Shown piece by piece: positions 62,835 through 64,000 of a stretch of 64,000 nt of DNA. Every line of letters begins with the position of its first letter. Position 1 is the first letter of the stretch. Origin of the DNA: Myxococcales bacterium. Lineage in GTDB: Bacteria > Myxococcota_A > UBA9160 > UBA4427. Location: positions 248,001-312,000 of the forward strand of contig DUBZ01000135.1 of the NCBI GenBank assembly GCA_012960035.1. The letters run 5' to 3'. Under the pieces are notes generated by a model. It was not told the origin of the DNA. It saw nothing but the letters and a program-made list of their open reading frames with translations, and ran no database searches. A program made the position numbers and the translations under genes.

Positions 62835-63446
62835 CTAAGTGCGTAAGAGGCCATTTTTGGCCAGAATAGCTCTCGATTCTCCGGGGCCACTGGCTCGCTC
62901 GGCGCGCAGGCCGGCCGCCCGAGCACCCCTCACATTGATCTCATTGTCGTCGAGAAAAAGGATCGTTTCGGCGGGTCGACCGAGGGCCCGCACCACGAAG
63001 TCGAAGGCTTCACGATCAGGTTTGAGGACGCCCATTTCGTGTGAGAAGAAGCGCGTCTGGAAGAGCTCGCCGATGCCGAAACGATCGACGTGGTGATCGG
63101 CGTGAAGTGCATTGGTGTTACTAAAGCATGCGATCTCGAGACCGCGGTCGAGGTCGATCGAACCGATGAGTTCTCGGGCACCCGGAAAGAGCCCCCGCGG
63201 CCAGGATGAAAACGCACTAAGGAATTCATCCGCCGAGGTATCCATCGACCACGATTCGACCATGCCCTCAGCAAAGGCCTGCGAATCACAGAGTCCCCGT
63301 TCAAAGCGTCGAACCCATGGGCATGCGAGCCAGCGCCGCCAGAGTTCCGATTCATCCGACTCGTCCGCAAAGTCGGCCATGTCCGCCATTCCGCCGAGCT
63401 CGATCAGTACGCCTCCCAGGTCGAATAGCACGACTTCGATTGCCAC
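62835..63446 (-). CDS. HAD-superfamily hydrolase (HAD-IA)
   Basis: 203 residues. Motif I LFDLGGVLIE (Asp at residue 9, with Gly in place of the second Asp), motif II CFSNTN, motif III Lys in GVLKPDREAFDF, motif IV LFLDDNEINVRGARAAG. It belongs to the YihX/epoxide-hydrolase-N type of HAD phosphatase. The linker after motif I is an acidic insert (GMADMADFADESDESE) also hinted at in gcvP. Confidence 0.9.
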   Translation of the reverse strand: MAIEVVLFDLGGVLIELGGMADMADFADESDESELWRRWLACPWVRRFERGLCDSQAFAEGMVESWSMDTSADEFLSAFSSWPRGLFPGARELIGSIDLDRGLEIACFSNTNALHADHHVDRFGIGELFQTRFFSHEMGVLKPDREAFDFVVRALGRPAETILFLDDNEINVRGARAAGLRAERASGPGESRAILAKNGLLRT

Positions 63447-63681
63447 AGAGGATCTCCTTGCGAGTCAACTTCACAGACTAGCAGCTTGTTAAGCGTCGTC
63501 TTCGCAAGTGGCGTGGTTGCCCGGGCCGTTCTTTGTCGAGGTGTTTGCCTTGCTCTCGAGTTCGTAGAACTTCAGTTCCCGGTCGATCGGCGCGACGAAT
63601 CAAGCGTCTTCGGGGCCCCGAGAACTGGCCTCGGGCGAAGGTCTGCCGGAAGAAACCAGGGAACGCCCGAGGACACAGACC

Positions 63682-64000
63682 TTAAGACAAGGCCAAGAGC
63701 GCGTAGTCCTCGCGCGGAAAATGAACGATGACATCGCCGGCGCGCTCCGTCGATCGGTGAATGGCGATTTCGCGGATTCCGGAGGGTGCGAGCTGGCCTG
63801 TGACGCTCCCTGAACCGTATTCGTCCGGGAGGACGAGAACCTGGTCACCCTCTTTCATTCCGTCCGGGTAGACCGGGTCACCTTCGAATGCGACCGGCTC
63901 CGATGTGCGAGCGATCTCGATGGCTTCAGTCGACTGGAAGGGGATGACCTCGCCATGCCCAATTTTCCGAATGCGCGTCATCCATTCCGCAACCGCATTC
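63682..64000 (-). CDS. Glutathione S-transferase-like protein (C-terminal part; 5' end outside window)
   Basis: The frame is open from the window edge (AVAEWMTRIRKIGHGEVIPF) to a stop at 63682. It shows EAIEIARTSEP and then VLVLPDEYGSGSVTGQLAP and VIVHFPREDYALL, the tail of a GST-fold family with an extra C-terminal beta domain. The thioredoxin-like N-terminal domain should lie beyond 64000. Functions of this subgroup are poorly known. Confidence 0.75.
   Translation of the reverse strand, partial: NAVAEWMTRIRKIGHGEVIPFQSTEAIEIARTSEPVAFEGDPVYPDGMKEGDQVLVLPDEYGSGSVTGQLAPSGIREIAIHRSTERAGDVIVHFPREDYALLALS

Noticed and set aside
1-64000. tRNA, rRNA or small RNA genes
   Set aside because: No cloverleaf T-arm patterns or rRNA-like sequence were noticed while reading; a covariance-model search would be needed to exclude small RNAs.

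Overview
This 64 kb window comes from a GC-rich (roughly 60 percent by eye), Gram-negative chromosome. The evidence for an outer membrane and periplasm is the MsrP/MsrQ pair, several lipobox lipoproteins, a decayed lpoB and an OmpA-like fragment. The genes describe an aerobic heterotroph: acyl-CoA dehydrogenases, a Rieske oxygenase, a haloalkane dehalogenase, and an indolepyruvate-type oxidoreductase next to CoA transferases. A small histone-fold protein resembling Bdellovibrio Bd0055 hints at a deltaproteobacteria-like lineage (Bdellovibrionota, Myxococcota or Binatota type), but nothing here fixes the taxonomy. No rRNA, tRNA, CRISPR array or intact mobile element was seen.

Layout. 1-5.5 kb: the 5' part of uvrA, a YbdG-type mechanosensitive channel coupled to an SDR, a PP2C phosphatase and the bacterial histone. 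5.7-15 kb: amidohydrolase, gluQ, a membrane metallophosphoesterase translationally coupled to a broken thiopurine methyltransferase gene, quinone oxidoreductase, an ETF-beta-type lysine methyltransferase, ahcY with a palindromic promoter element, and a tail-anchored coiled-coil protein. 15-19 kb: a DUF4336 gene, then thyA-folA-hslO, where thyA carries two in-frame insertions; next to it lie DUF5681 and IS3 debris. 19-26.8 kb: a traB-sulfatase-antiporter operon, then msrP-msrQ and a DUF2993 gene.

27-33.5 kb is a gene graveyard and accessory stretch: decayed lpoB and COG3014 genes, a tiny lipoprotein, arfB, a small basic DNA-binding-like protein, a double-FHA cyclase-domain protein, and a lipoprotein gene whose 3' end has been duplicated in tandem. 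33.5-39.5 kb: gcvP, a Kef/CPA2 antiporter and small lipoproteins. 40-43.3 kb: a three-gene cassette of an unknown protein, a MoxR ATPase and a CoxE-like VWA protein. 43.4-49.6 kb: remnants, a serine hydrolase, a Rieske-TetR operon with a striking 11-bp inverted repeat, a haloalkane dehalogenase, and two CMD/AhpD-like genes across a repeat-rich divergent promoter.

49.6-64 kb: a membrane alpha/beta hydrolase, a fused indolepyruvate ferredoxin oxidoreductase, a broken sulfotransferase, a double UspA protein, a tandem-domain CoA transferase, an SDR, two adjacent acyl-CoA dehydrogenases, a HAD hydrolase and the 3' end of a GST gene. The last block looks like an acyl-CoA or side-chain degradation module. 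About eight independent broken genes, plus several short in-frame or tandem repeats, suggest a genome undergoing steady gene decay by small indels and nonsense changes.
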